From Megaustenia siamemsis (lineage: Eukaryota > Mollusca > Gastropoda > Stylommatophora > Ariophantidae), in contig JAVIAB010000160.1 of the NCBI GenBank assembly GCA_032433765.1, forward strand, positions 18,575,549 through 18,639,548: a stretch of DNA of 64,000 nucleotides, read 5' to 3'. The notes below the pieces were generated by a model that was not told the origin of the DNA, made no database searches, and was given only the letters and a program-made list of their open reading frames with translations. Each line of letters begins with the position of its first letter. Positions within the stretch are counted from its first letter, which is position 1. The position numbers and the translations under genes were made by a program. Below are positions 42,629 through 53,849 of the stretch, piece after piece.

Positions 42629-42933
42629 TTTTTTTTTCGTTCGCCAGCTTTTTTAATAGGAACTGAATTTTGCATGTTAATCAATTTTTCCCTGGCAGCC
42701 GTGAGCACAGGGGTCCCTCGCAGCACAGGCAGATAACTCCGACTTTAGAGGTACTCATATTTTTTCCGTCGATGAGTAATTGACGTTTCAAGCCGGGCCT
42801 CACTGTTGAGACCAGGGGTGGTTGCTGCAGAGAGAAATCATAAATAAAAATCCCAACCGGTGTAACGGGGATTTGAACCCACAACCTCTCTGTCTCGAGG
42901 CCGGCGTCTTGTCTCTAGACCAACCAGTTCCTC
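42629..42933 (-). mobile_element. SINE-A copy
   Basis: In plus orientation: ttcgttcgccagctttttta (3' end), ccctggcagccgtgagcaca, gatttgaacccacaacctct (B box) and ctctagaccaaccagttcct (head). Confidence 0.88.
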
Positions 42934-42949
42934 TAATAAAGAAATTGAT

Positions 42950-43250
42950 CGTTTTCTTCGTCATTAGAAGGACCTTACGGGGGCGTATATATGCTGTGTT
43001 GTAGTTTGTAGTAGAACTGTGATGTTTGCGCCCTTTTAGGCCCAACATATCCGACCAGCAATTTATTTTTGAGTACCGGGCTGTCTTCCTGTTTCGATCT
43101 TGCCTAGCCAGACTTGACAGATTAGTCTGTTTCTGGAAGACCCGCGAAGGGGTGGAGTAGGGTATGGCAAGTTATGGTTCACCAATCCTGGATCAAGCCA
43201 TCAGCTGTGGGTCGCTGACAGCTTCCAGTTCTGCTACTGCAGGGCGCCAC
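42950..43250 (-). repeat. Rep-1 copy
   Basis: gggggcgtatatatgctgtg, cccttttaggcccaacatat, ctgtttcgatcttgcctagc, aagccatcagctgtgggtcg: the complete order in reverse. Confidence 0.8.
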
Positions 43251-43254
43251 TGCC

Positions 43255-43375
43255 TTGTCCGCCCTCTAGAGGGCGTTAAATGGGCGTAAAGATGATGTAT
43301 TGTTGTTTACAACAAACAACGGTGTTTTGTGCCTTTCGGTCAATCACACCCGACTTCAGCAAGCGTACCAAAGTT
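43255..43375 (-). repeat. Rep-1, tandem second partial copy
   Basis: gtccgccctctagagggcgt, taaatgggcgtaaagatgat and gcctttcggtcaatcacacc. It lies directly beside the previous copy in the same orientation. Confidence 0.75.
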
Positions 43376-43724
43376 TAGTTTATAAGGAATTAAAAATAGA
43401 AGTGTGGAATGGGGGAATGACTTTATAGATTGTAAGACATAAAAATAAATATCAAAGGTCAGTTGAAGGTCATCTTCTGAAAGTCAAGGTGCATATAGTA
43501 CACCTAAATAATGAAAGATAGTTTTCTTTGTTGGATATTATGAGAACCTGACCAGATATCAAAAGGATACAGTCGCATTTGGGTAGTTAGGAGAATTCAC
43601 TTGTGAAGAGAGAATAACATCTTCAAAGGCTGACAACATCTAGGTCCCGATAGTGTTAGTTTAGATAGACACCTGTCTGTTATGACAGCTATGATTACAG
43701 AGAATATTTCGGGTAGAATAGATA
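43376..43724. other. Unassigned
   Basis: Nothing recognised. Confidence 0.3.
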
Positions 43725-44051
43725 TTTTTTTCGTTCGCCAGCTTTTTACCACTGATTACGTCCCTAGAGACTAGGAACTGAATTTTTGCGTGTTAATCTG
43801 TTTTTCACTGGCAGCCGTGTGCACAGGGGTCCCTCATCGCACAGGCAGATACTTCTGTCTTCGGAGGTACTCATATTTTTTTTCCGTCCAAGAGTAATTT
43901 ACGTTTTAAGCCGGGCCTCACTGCTGAAACCAAAGCTGGTTGCTGCAGAAAGAAATCATAAATAAAAATCCCAACTGATGCAGCCGGTATTTGAACCCAC
44001 AACCTCTCTGTCTCGAGGCAGGCGTTTTACCTCGAGATCAACCAGTCCCCA
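43725..44051 (-). mobile_element. SINE-A, full length
   Basis: 3' end ttcgttcgccagctttttac, body ccctagagactaggaactga and ctggcagccgtgtgcacagg, B box tatttgaacccacaacctct, head gagatcaaccagtccccacg. Confidence 0.9.
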
Positions 44052-44224
44052 CGGGTAGAACAGGTTAAGAATGTTACAAAGTATTGGTCCGTCACGACAG
44101 TGTTATAACTCTAGAGGTTCGATACGAGGTAGGGAGACACTAGTTAGCGGTTTGTTAACAAGTGGAGAACGAGGGCATATAATTTATTTGAGCGCCGAGT
44201 GTTTGTGGTTGTTGTTGATAAGAT

Positions 44225-44700
44225 CATCATCATGTGCCATACGATCATGTCCTTCCACAATCTTCTATCTACAGTGCATCGTATCAGTTCTGTTGTTGAC
44301 TGTTTTACATGTCATGACACTAAGCTATCCAGTATTTTCTCTCTTTGTCGTCCGCGATCTCTCTTTCCTTTCATTTTGCCAGGTGTAACCAAGTATTCCA
44401 ACTTTCCTCTTCTCTTGATGTGCCCGCAAAAATGTTGATTGTTTCTTTATGATGTTTTTTTAGCAGTTCCTTTTTGTGTTGGCCTCTTTGAGAACTTCCT
44501 CATTGGTCTTTTTAGCTGCCCAGGGAACTTTCAACATTCTTCTGAGAAATCTCATCTCTGTGGCTTCTAATCGTCTTTTTATTTGTTTGTCTACTGTCCA
44601 TGATTCGCTTCCTTAGGTCAGAATTATTTCTATATAGCACCGATGAACTCTCTTTCTCACTTCTATTGCCATATATTTGTTGTATAAGAGAATTGGGTAT
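44225..44700 (-). mobile_element. LINE-E 3' insertion with TSD
   Basis: From the MRKRVHRC-type block (about 44670) to the (TGA)n tail at 44225-44232. A 10-bp TSD ttgataagat lies at 44215-44224 and 44701-44710. Coding block order is as in the 20.4-kb copy; frameshifts present. Confidence 0.93.
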
Positions 44701-44710
44701 TTGATAAGAT

Positions 44711-44899
44711 ACCACGTTAATAAACACCTGGAGAGCTGGACGGTTTGAATCAGTCTCCTGATATCTCATAACCCACATGTATCTGTGTTTTGCTGTCTCC
44801 ATATTATGTTAATAACACGCTTGTGTTTTTCTAGCCATGCTAATGTGCCTCACTGACTCAATGTGTATGCTCAAAAAGTTCACAACTGGCTGTGCTCGA
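44711..44899. other. Unassigned
   Basis: Nothing recognised. Confidence 0.3.
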
Positions 44900-44924
44900 C
44901 AACAGTGGTTAGAGTCTCTGGGGG

Positions 44925-45172
44925 GAGGGTGGGGGGGGGCTATTATAAATTTAGATCATTTTTATGTCATTACTGGTGTCTGCCAGCGGGGATTGTAAAA
45001 CTGGAGAGTAACGGTCGCTTGTCCAGTGCAGTCGCCACGAGGTGTTCGGATCTGAGTCTTTATTCCCCCCCCCCCCGCTATAAAAAAAAAACGTTTGACA
45101 CTATCGGGATTCGAACCCGTGTTCTCCTGGTTTGAAGTCCGAAAAGTTATCGATTTGGCCACCCGCTCTCCA
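44925..45172 (-). mobile_element. tRNA-headed SINE, single copy here
   Basis: Reverse complement starts gagagcgggtggccaaatcg (A box) and has a perfect B box cgggttcgaatcccga (45107-45122 on plus). The body includes gaacacctcgtggcgactgc. G/C runs at 44925-44938 and 45065-45076. Confidence 0.65.
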
Positions 45173-45374
45173 AGGACGTTGACGAAGAGTTGAAATGAGG
45201 GAATTTGAACCAGTACACAGATATCAGGTCACGCTGATAGAGCTGACCCCACATTAACATACCTACTCTGGTACGTGCGTGCAGGATACATGAAAAGAGG
45301 TTATCTCTCCCACACTAATGACACGACTCTGGTTATAAATAGTGCATGATAACCCCCTAGAATGAATCCGACAA
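45173..45374. other. Unassigned
   Basis: Nothing recognised. Confidence 0.3.
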
Positions 45375-45565
45375 TAAAGACGTGTTTGGTGTACAGGCTT
45401 GCTTTCCTTCTTCGATTCCTAGTCACTCAGTCAGACTTGAAAGTCTGCTTCCGGAAACACTACAAGTAGATGTGTCTAGGTCTTGGTCGCTCGTTGATGC
45501 TGGTCTTAACAAAAGCGGTCAGCTATGAGTTGCTGGTAACTTTCAGTGCAAGAACTGTTAGGCGT
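45375..45565 (-). repeat. Rep-1 fragment
   Basis: ttccttcttcgattcctagt, agacttgaaagtctgcttcc and gctatgagttgctggtaact follow Rep-1 in reverse. Confidence 0.6.
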
Positions 45566-46150
45566 ATTGGTTACCATTTTAAATGATAAAGCGGATATCC
45601 GTTTCTAAGATGACGCATCAAGTCCACGTTCTCTCGATCGCTGCAGAAAGTGCATTCGATGTCTGATTAATTTCGGTTCTCCATTGCACTCCTATGCGTT
45701 AAAGTCAAGATGATGATCTACTTATTACATCTGCTGCGATAAAACAATGTCGTACGCCGGCCATATTCTATTTTCGACAAATCAAGTGTTGTGAATGCGA
45801 CCTTCCATCGTCTAGGCGTGTTCTGCGCTTTTCGTCACATTAGTGCTATTCATGACCGTTGTTGGATTTGCTTGACGCAAGTTATTTCCTTGTTACTTAT
45901 TAATGTGAAATGCTTCGTCAGCCGCAGTTTTATCTCTTTAGGGAATTTGCACCGTGCTCTGTTCGTCGTAGGCTTCATTCACTAGAGTAATCAGGATTGT
46001 AAAGGGCGCGTCATTGCAGTGCGTCCGACATTATTATGTGTGCTACGTCATTGTAATGGCTCATCGTAAATCCCTAGACCGGCCGTACGCTATTCTTACG
46101 GTCTGTTGTTTGATGTGCGACGGGGATAATCTGACGACTAACTGTGTGTT
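45566..46150. other. Unassigned stretch
   Basis: A 64-codon frame at 45791-45985 has no recognisable feature. No repeats seen. Confidence 0.3.
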
Positions 46151-46154
46151 TAGA

Positions 46155-46339
46155 TTTTCGAAATTGGAGTCAACAACGATGGCCTAACATCATCAAGCGC
46201 TATACATTTTTAAAGAAATAAGACGATCATCACTTTCGGGAGGACGTGAACTTCGGGGTATATGGTGGATAGGCGGCAGGAACCATTGCAAGCTATGCAT
46301 GAAAAGTGTTCCTTGTTGCAGTTTCCTCATATTCCAAGT
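46155..46339 (+). repeat. Rep-3, truncated copy
   Basis: aattggagtcaacaacgatg, gcctaacatcatcaagcgct, ttcgggaggacgtgaacttc, tatatggtggataggcggca, tgcagtttcctcatattcca. Matches 62318-62485 and, inverted, 50930-51080. Truncated at ccaagtcc, where SINE-A begins. Confidence 0.85.
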
Positions 46340-46600
46340 CCACGGGGACTGGTAGGTCTCGAGGTAAGACGCCGTCCTCGGGACAGAGAGGTTGCGGGTT
46401 CAAATCTCGGCTACACCGGTTGAGATTTTATTTATGATTTCTCTCTGAGACAACCACCCCTGGTCTCAGCAGCGAGGCCCGGCTTGAAACGTCAGTTACT
46501 CATCGACGGAAAAAACATGAGTACCTCCGAAGTAGGAGTTATCTGCCTGTGCGGCGAGGGACCCCTGTGCGCACGGCTGCCAGTGAAAAATGGATTAACA
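46340..46600 (+). mobile_element. SINE-A, 3' shortened
   Basis: Head acggggactggtaggtctcg, B box gcgggttcaaatctcgg, body gcttgaaacgtcagttactc and acccctgtgcgcacggctgc. The terminal agctggcgaacg is absent. An open frame runs from here into LINE-D by chance. Confidence 0.87.
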
Positions 46601-46619
46601 CATAATATATATATATATC

Positions 46620-47364
46620 TTCGGCCCTTTGGTAAGGCAGCTACGACCTTCGGCAAACTCACAAAAAGGGCATGGAACAACACGAAACTAACTCGAAAGA
46701 CTAAACTCCTAATATATCAAACATGTGTGCTTAGCACACTACTATATGGATCCGAAACCTGGACAACATACTCAAACCAGGAAAAAAGACTAAATGTCTT
46801 CCACATGCGATGTCTCCGCAAAATAATGCACATCAAATGGCAGGACAAAATAACCAACTTAACTGTCCTGCAACGTGCTAAGACCCTAACAATCATGTCG
46901 ATGCTCAGAAGTCGAAGGCTACGATGGCTGGGGCATGTCCAACGGATGGAAGAAAAACGCATTCCTAGGCAAATACTATATGGTGAGCTAAAACACGGAA
47001 AACGACAAATCGGCAGACCTAAACTACGATATAGAGATATCTGTAAATCATCTCTGAAAGACTTCTCCATCTGTGAAAACGACTGGCAACATCTGGCAAG
47101 TGATCGCACATCATGGAGAGCACGTATAAGGAACGGTATAACAACATTTGAGACTGTGCTAAGACAGGACTTGGAAGAGAAGAGACTCATAAAAAAGGAT
47201 GGTAAACCCTGTGGATCAGCGAGCCTGACCTGTTCATTATGTGACCGCGTGTGTTTGTCAAACATTGGTAGAATTAGCCACGAGAGAAGCTGTTCGGCAA
47301 AAACAATACCTCAAAAAAATACGCAATAGCCTCCACTAGACCGTCTGACAAGACGAAAAGGGCC
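46620..47364 (+). mobile_element. LINE-D RT C-terminus, long open frame
   Basis: Open from 46484 (inside SINE-A) to 47329. LINE-D part: KAATTFGKLTKRAWNNTKLT, LLIYQTCVLSTLLYGSETWT, FHMRCLRKIMHIKWQDKITN, LRWLGHVQRMEEKRIPRQIL, KRQIGRPKLRYRDICKSSLK, DWQHLASDRTSWRARIRNGI. It ends with a C2HC finger CSLCDRVCLSNIGRISHERS + C (47239-47301) and a stop. This is the C-terminal half of an endonuclease/RT LINE. The catalytic RT core is absent, so it cannot act alone. A young copy by frame integrity. Confidence 0.9.
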
Positions 47365-47416
47365 ATATATATCTTCGGCCCTTTTCGTCGTGTCAGACGG
47401 TCTAGTGGAGGCTATT
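47325..47416. repeat. Palindrome at LINE-D tail junction
   Basis: Arms of 40 bp (47325-47364 and 47377-47416) with one mismatch around the 12-bp loop atatatatcttc. It is the centre of the roughly 1.4-kb LINE-D inverted repeat. Confidence 0.93.
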
Positions 47417-48083
47417 GTGTATTTTTTTTTGAAGTTTTGTTTTTGTTTAACAGCTTCTCTCGTGGCTAATTCTACCAATGTTTGACAAATACACACGGCC
47501 ACAGAATGAGTAAGTCACCCCCACTGATCCACAGGGTTTTCTATCCTTTTTCGTGAGTCTTTTCTCTTCTAAGTTTTGCCCTTAGCACAGTCACAAATGA
47601 TGTTATGCTATTCCTTATGCATGCTCTCCACGATGTGGATGTGCGATCACTTGTCATATGTTCCCAGTCATTTTCACAGATGGAGAAGTCTTTCAGAGAT
47701 GATTTACAGATATCTCTATATCGTAGTTTAGGTCTGCCGATTTGTCTTTTTCCGTGTGTTAGTTAGTTCACCATATAGTATTTGCCTGGGAATGCGTTTT
47801 TTCTTCCATTCGCTGGACGTGCCCCCGCCATCTTAGTCTTCGACATCTGAGCATCGACATGATTGTTGGGGTCTTAGCACGTTGCAGGACAGTTACGTTG
47901 GTTATTTTGTCCTGCCATTTGATGTGCATTATTTTGCGGAGACATCGCATATGGAAGACATTTAGTCTTTTTTCGTGATTTGAGTATGTTGTCCAGGTTT
48001 CAGATCCATATAATAGTGTGCTAAGCACACACGTTTGATATAAGAGTTTGGTCTTCAGCGTTAAATTTCGTGTTGTTCCAGGC

Positions 48084-48085
<2 letters not shown>
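47377..48085 (-). mobile_element. LINE-D, inverted second copy
   Basis: The reverse complement repeats the LINE-D C-terminus. Frame 48028-47768 reads LSTLLYGSETWTTYSNHEKR, LNVFHMRCLRKIMHIKWQDK, ITNVTVLQRAKTPTIMSMLR, LRWRGHVQRMEEK. It degrades into stops nearer the 3' end. Tail-to-tail with the copy at 46620-47364. Confidence 0.9.
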
Positions 48086-48087
<2 letters not shown>

Positions 48088-48149
<62 letters not shown>

Positions 48150-48172
48150 TGAGAGAGAGAGAGAGAGAGATG
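48088..48172. repeat. (TA)n(GA)n microsatellite
   Basis: About 40 bp ta then about 45 bp ga. Confidence 0.95.
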
Positions 48173-48801
48173 GAGAGATGTATCGACAGCAAAAAATGAG
48201 GGACAAAAGAAGTATAATTTATTGTTTAGCGTAAAGAATGAAATAGAGAAAGAAACGTTGTTACCTCACACTTTAATTAATCTCTTCTGTCTACCAACGA
48301 GGGCCTACTCGTGGATACGAGGGCCTGTGGTTGGGCATTTACCCGGAAGCGTCCGATGGCTGAAATAACACCCGACATTTCATGACGTGTCTTTAATAAG
48401 GCTTCCGCTAATTGTGCCGGGCAGGTTGTGTTGTCACTTTTGTTTCCCTTGGTTATAACCCCAGCAACAGTTTCTCCTCTTTGGATTTAAATTATACCCG
48501 CATCCACCAACATTTCTCGCCATCTTTCCTTCATTGAACGTGTCATCACTGACTGACATTTATTTCCACCCGGTTTCGTTTTATTGCCCCGCTTCGGGGT
48601 TGCAATTTTCTTTAAGAGCATTAGCCATTACAAGCCACTGTATTGTAGTTCTGGCTGCTCCAAAGGTGTTCACAGCGCCGTGTTGGTTTCAGAAAAGAAA
48701 CGGTTAACTGCTTTCTTGGTATGTCCGTTTTCAAAGAAACGACTTAATGGGTTTGCAACTTGACTGGCATTCTGATCGCGCCAAGCACAAAACCAATAGT
48801 G

Positions 48802-48804
<3 letters not shown>
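48173..48804. other. Unassigned stretch
   Basis: Contains the short direct repeat acgagggcct (48298 and 48318). No coding evidence. Confidence 0.3.
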
Positions 48805-48849
<45 letters not shown>

Positions 48850-48856
48850 GGAGAGC
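48805..48856. repeat. (GA)n microsatellite
   Basis: ga run with two g insertions. Confidence 0.95.
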
Positions 48857-48961
48857 TATTAGTGAAGACGTCAACATTTTCAAATAACTTTATATTACTT
48901 TAAATCAATGGCACTCACACACGTGTAAAACAATTGTATGCGAAAATCAAAGCTAAAAGGA

Positions 48962-49035
48962 GAATGGGCGGTCTATAGGTAAGATGCCGGCCTGTGGACA
49001 CTAAGGTTCAGAGTTTGATTCTCACCATTAAGAAA
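48962..49035 (+). mobile_element. tRNA-like SINE head remnant
   Basis: gggcggtctataggtaagat (A-box-like) and gagtttgattctcacc (B-box-like). Confidence 0.4.
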
Positions 49036-49109
49036 GGGTGGGGGTGGAGGGGTGGTGGCGTGGGAATTTTTTAATTAAATGGAACCCGTGGTTTCTTCGT
49101 GGCTTTAAC

Positions 49110-49560
49110 CTCTTCTGGTCTCTGTGTAGTGATATTCGATGTCTAGGAGTCTCTGTGTAGTGATATTCGATGTCTAGGAGTCTCTGTGTAGTGATATTCG
49201 ATGTCTAGGAGTCTCTGTGTGGTGAGATTCGATGTCTAGGAGTCTCTGTGTGGTGAGATTCGATGTCTAGCGGTCTCTGTGTAGTGAGATTCGATGTCTA
49301 GCCCTCTCAGGGTAGTGAGATTCGATGTCTAGCCCTCTCAGGGTAGTGAGATTCGATGTCTAGCCCTCTCAGGGTAGTGAGATTCGAAGTGTAACCTTCT
49401 CAGAGTGATGAGATTCGATGTCTAGCCCTCTCAGGGTAGTGAGATTCGATGTCTAGCCCTCTCAGGGTAGTGAGATTCGATGTCTAGCCCTCTCAGGGTA
49501 GTGGGATTCGATGTCTAGAACCTCTCAGGTTAGTGAGATTCCATGTCTACTCGGAAAACA
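49110..49560. repeat. 31-bp minisatellite
   Basis: About 14 copies. Two variants are ordered in blocks: tctctgtgtagtgatattcg + atgtctaggag (49110-49290) and ccctctcagggtagtgagat + tcgatgtctag (49295-49520). Confidence 0.93.
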
Positions 49561-49574
49561 GGAAGTCTCGTGAG

Positions 49575-49770
49575 CACTGATGCTATTAAAGAACCCTTAG
49601 CAGTTAAAAAAGCCGAAAGGAGCTGGGCAATCTGGCCGCTGTCGGACACAAATTTATAAGAAAATCTATCCCGAAGACGGATGTGCCGGACCGAAAAGAG
49701 CAGATATTACAGTTATGTCGTAAACTAACGACACAACACATCTACGCCTACTTAACTGGTCAACGCTAAG
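49575..49770 (+). repeat. SINE-E body remnant joined to Rep-1 3' end
   Basis: attaaagaacccttagcagt matches the SINE-E body at 63440-63460. Then gaagacggatgtgccggacc, agcagatattacagttatgt and ctacgcctacttaactggtc match the Rep-1 3' half. Confidence 0.55.
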
Positions 49771-50364
49771 AAGAAGTGGACAGATTCACAAATATCAGCT
49801 TAAATTTAATGATTGGTGGTCCACATTCGTGTTGGTGGTTAAGAAACATCGCCCATTCTTACGTTTGGTATGTTTATTGAAAGAATTTTATTTCTGTTTC
49901 GTCACAGAAACACCCTCAACCCGCAGCTCGGGTTTCAGCAAATTGGCCTTGCACATTGAGGCCAGACAACGCGACAGAAACTCGTGGGATGACTAGACCG
50001 CTATTTATAGTAACATCGCTTTACTCACACGAAAAACATAATTTTTTTTTTTTTGCAATTAGAGGTTGTGGCCACGACTGCTTGTGCTGGAGCATGATTT
50101 GATGCCTCTGCTGTGGATTTGTCGCTCTGTTCATTTGCTCCACTTTCAGTGCTAGTTAGTTTTATTTTCCAATAGAGCAATCCGTTTTTTTTTTCTTCAT
50201 TAAATCTAGATTTACTGATCGCTGAAGATCGATTGCATTTCTCTATCGATACGACCTATTTATATTCTGATTTTGTCCTGTCTGGACACCCCTACAACTT
50301 CTCTTAAAATCTCATTTCTGTTGTGACTAACTTGTAAGTAACCGAGATCGGCACTGATGATGTT
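49771..50364. other. Unassigned stretch
   Basis: T runs at 50042-50054; nothing else recognised. Confidence 0.3.
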
Positions 50365-50535
50365 TTCTTCTATATTTCAACTCACTGAGTAGCACAGGTC
50401 TTCAACAAACACTTTCCCATCCGTCCTGTTTTCTGCCATTTTCTAAAGATCGTTCCATGATTTCCCCATCTTCTTCAAACTCCGACTCCATCTGTCTACT
50501 TCAAGTATATTTTGACCTTCACCTTTGCTGGTAAC
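50365..50535 (-). mobile_element. LINE-C 3' fragment
   Basis: The reverse complement reads VDRWSRSLKKMGKSWNDL*K + MAENRTDGKVFVEDLCYS, matching LINE-C MERMGKTRNNLKRMVGN and FVEDLCS at 15180-15290. Confidence 0.75.
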
Positions 50536-50629
50536 AGAACTATCTTTACGGCGTTTTCCCATTACTGTGGTCTGTAGTTGGGAAATGTAGGACCAAAATG
50601 TAACATCACGTAATAATATATAATTAATT

Positions 50630-51090
50630 GTTATGGTATGCCCCGGTATCACTGCAAACGAATTAAAATCCATAATTGCTCAACCGCCCGTGCCAGTGGA
50701 ATCATCCGAATTACTATTTCATCTCCCGAACAAAGAAAGGTAGTTGTAATCCCCATCATAGCTGTCTCAGCACACGCCAAAAGACATAAGGTGAAACAGC
50801 ACAGAAAGTGAACACAGCCATCTGCTCTCCATCATATGATATCATCATTCATTGTAAACAATCGGAATATCGAAACACGATCAAAACAGATGAAACGCCC
50901 AGCTCACAGTGTGCACAGAACACTTAACTCAGTAGCTCCTGCAACAAGCCGGACTTGGAATATGAGGAAACTACAACAAGGAAAACTTTTCACAGCTAGC
51001 CTTTAATGGTTCCTGCCGCCTATCCCCCATATTGACCGGAAGTTCACGTCCTCCTTAAAATTATGATCGTCTTTTTTTTTTCTAAATGTA
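50630..51090 (-). repeat. Rep-3, long copy
   Basis: Inverted relative to 62318-62800 and colinear with it over its whole length: ggtatcactgcaaacgaatt, ttgctcaaccgcccgtgcca, cgccaaaagacataaggtga, aatatgaggaaactacaaca, ttcctgccgcctatccccca. Confidence 0.88.
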
Positions 51091-51099
51091 TAACGCTTG

Positions 51100-51305
51100 A
51101 GGATGCTTATATATATATACATGTATAGTGTAAGATATTTTGTTACGTAGATCGGCGCTGTTTTGTGTTGTAGGAGTCATGTTTTCTTTAATCTCAAAGC
51201 AGCACTTTAGTTATATAGATTGTCATAGTCTGACGTGTCCATCTTTTGATGTTACTCGTTCATGTTAGTCTTTGTCTGACTCTGTGTCATGTACCTTGTA
51301 CTTTC
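51100..51305. other. Unassigned
   Basis: Short TA run at 51108-51122; nothing else recognised. Confidence 0.3.
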
Positions 51306-51309
51306 CCCT

Positions 51310-51445
51310 CCAAGATTAATTTTAGTAGGCTGTTGTGTCTTTTAAATTGCCCCAAAAATCTCATTTGTCTTGTTTGAATTGTGTTTAGTAGTTCTCTTTT
51401 CATTTGTAGTTGTTTTCAGACTTTATCGTTTGTTTTCTCTTCTTT
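51310..51445 (-). mobile_element. LINE-B short fragment
   Basis: aggctgttgtgtcttttaaa, ttgccccaaaaatctcattt and tttagtagttctcttttcat match the LINE-B segment at 41205-41280. Confidence 0.8.
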
Positions 51446-52044
51446 TCAATTAATATTAAGTAACTTAACAAAAAAAAGGTTGTACGCACCGTCATCCTGG
51501 CTTCTGTTTTTCTTTTTAATGAAAAGACAGAGAAAATGCATGCATTACCTGTGCAGTTTCTATTCGGAGGTACGGAGTAAGGGCTAACGATGCTATCAAA
51601 GACAAGAATTAGTATACATTTCATTGACATTATAAGTCCTGCTATTTGACAGACGAGTGAAGAGGAAGTGAGATATTCATTATTCATGTCACCTTCACTT
51701 CAGCACAAGATAACTCATCCACAATGGATGAAACCATTTCTTTCACCAACTTCCCGCGCGCCAAATGTCATGATAACCATGTATCAGGTATATCTCGGAC
51801 TAATAGCGTTCCCAGACATCTCTGGGCCTGGTCTGTCTATGCGCCGGACAGATCTGCAATTAATTTGTAATTGTCGGACTTGTAACCATCCCTGCGGCAT
51901 GTCTAAACAAGTGGGGGCACATTGCTTTGGCACAAGTTCTTACTATCTGGTCTGGGGTCTTTTAAATGAAAGAGGGGGAAACGTAGGCAGGCATGGGAGT
52001 CAGTGAATCTTCTGAAAAGTTTGGCATAAATATTGATATTTTAA
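51446..52044. other. Unassigned; one 112-codon frame
   Basis: The frame 51668-52006 (+) contains CNCRTCNHPCGMSKQVGAHC but no recognised domain. Kept as uncertain; no splice or repeat evidence decides it. Confidence 0.25.
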
Positions 52045-52049
52045 ACGGC

Positions 52050-52165
52050 TTAAGTTAAGTTAAGTTAAGTTAAGTTAAGTTAAGTTAAGTTAAGTTAAGT
52101 TAAGTTAAGTTAAGTTAAGTTAAGTTAAGTTAAGTTAAGTTAAGTTAAGTTAAGTTAAGTTAAGT
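52050..52165. repeat. (TTAAG)n pentanucleotide array
   Basis: About 23 copies of ttaag. Confidence 0.96.
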
Positions 52166-52689
52166 CAACGAGTTGAGTTGAGTTAATCCCTACATCACAC
52201 CAAGATACAGCCTTCTGAGGATGCAATGTGTTAGCCATTGTGCAAGTCTAGGGGGGAAAAAATCAGGACCCACACACATATTGAGGATCGACTATGCAAT
52301 AACAGCCAACTACTAATTTACTTAGAAGAGTCAAGTTGGCATGATCAAAAGATTTAAACACTGAAGAGAAGAAATAGCGGTGTCAGGTTAACATAGCGCT
52401 TATGCCTATATTTGTCTGTAAACGAACGTATCAAATTCTTCATGTTTTTGTTTATTTAGATTTCGGCAACGTGGCGTTCCCGTTTACAAACATTGGAAAA
52501 TGTTCTACTCTCATAAGCCCTCACCCAGCGGTTCGGTGTTTAATGTTCTGCCTACTGATAACATGGACGTAAAGGTGGGTAATGAAGTACACTCTCGGTG
52601 GCTTGTAAACAGCCATAGAACAATCAATCAATAAAAGCTCTTTAGACCATGTTTTGGAGCATAAAACAGGAACAAGGTATTTCCAATCA
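52166..52689. other. Unassigned
   Basis: gaagagtcaagttggcatga at 52326 matches 32621-32640, the sequence just after the LINE-R stop. No more is recognised. Confidence 0.35.
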
Positions 52690-52734
52690 AAGAATCATTT
52701 CAGGGGAAGAGGTATGTTTACAACGCTTTGAAAA

Positions 52735-53400
52735 ATCCACAAGTAATATAGAAATAAACAAAATAATAGGTGCAAAAAGTAATTTTAATGCTATGAAAAA
52801 TATACTAACATCAAAACAAATAACACCAGGGCTAAAACTAAGAATAGTAAAATGTTACATCTTCTCAATATTCCTGTATGGTGCAAAAACATGGACATTA
52901 GACAAGAAAACAGAAACTTGAAGCCTTTGAAATGTGTATTTATAGAAAGTAAAAAAAAGTAAACGCAAAGTCACGCCAAGTGGCGTATAGGGAAATATGG
53001 TGTTAGTGATCCTATATTTTACAGACCTTCAGCACATGATTTTTGGGGTAATGTGGTCAGGGATTTATAGAAGAATAGGTAAAATTGGATGGAAAGAAAA
53101 GAAAACAAACGAGGAAGTTTTAAAACAACAAAAATGAAAAGAGAACTACTAAGCACAATTACAACAAGATAAATGAAATTTTTGGGGCATGTTAAAAGAC
53201 ACAACAGCCTAATAAAAGTAATATTTGATGGGAAAATATAAGGTAAAAGAGGCAGAAGCATACCAAGACTAATATGGACGAGTAACATCAAAAGATAGAC
53301 AAGTCAACCTATGACAATTTGCACCATCAAAGCAAGAGACAGAGTGGAATGGCGCTCCATGGTAGCCAACCTTCGATGCGGAGACGGCACTCAATGATGA
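52735..53400 (+). mobile_element. LINE-B copy, split by SINE-B
   Basis: EINKIIGAKSNFNAMKNILT + SKQITPGLKLRIVKCYIFSI + FLYGAKTWTLDKKTET*, then SINE-B, then YRRIGKIGWKEKKTNEEVLK, an LGHVKRHNSL-type block, TRLIWTSNIK and RDRVEWRSMVANLRCGDGTQ + a (GAT)n tail at 53395. Confidence 0.87.
52948..53062 (-). mobile_element. SINE-B, 5'-truncated, with TSD
   Basis: Contains only the 3' 110 bp (tcacgccaagtggcgtatag ... tttttggggtaatgtggtca). Flanked by atttatagaa at 52938-52947 and 53063-53072. Truncation of the tRNA end is consistent with incomplete reverse transcription. Confidence 0.88.
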
Positions 53401-53600
53401 TGATGATGAATCAACTACAGGATAAAAAATAGACAGCGCAAAGCAGGATAGAATCCATATTCCCATTTTTCCACGACAGACCTGGGTTGTCTAAAAAAAA
53501 AACTAAAAAAGTTGCTATCTCTTGCTATGTCTTTCACACGTGTACTAATGACTATAACATAAATCTATGAACACTTTTCGGGAATAAACTATCTTTATTA
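53401..53600. other. Unassigned
   Basis: Nothing recognised. Confidence 0.3.
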
Positions 53601-53604
53601 TTCA

Positions 53605-53848
53605 TACAACATTTTTCTGGGCACATCATGAGAAGAGGAAAATTAGAATACTTGTTTACAACTGTCAAAATACAGGGAAAGAGGGATTGCGATCGAGGAA
53701 GAAATAAGATACTGAATAGATTGATGTCAAGGCACGGAAAAGAGATTATAAGATAATTAATGCGATATGCTGTGGATAGAGAATTGTGTAAGAACATGAT
53801 CACCTACCCCAACCGGTATGGTACGTGATTGTGATGATGATGATATTA
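53605..53848 (+). mobile_element. LINE-E 3' fragment
   Basis: acatttttctgggcacatca + tgagaagaggaaaattagaa, then the KIQGKRDCDRGRNK-type segment, and ccaaccggtatggtacgtga followed by (GAT)n. Strongly mutated. Confidence 0.85.
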
Positions 53849-53849
53849 A

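Noticed and set aside
46484..46620. N-terminal 45 residues of the LINE-D frame as part of the protein
   Set aside because: This part is SINE-A read through by chance.
51668..52006. 112-codon Cys-containing frame as a gene
   Set aside because: No recognised domain, repeat structure or splice context; kept only as an uncertain note.
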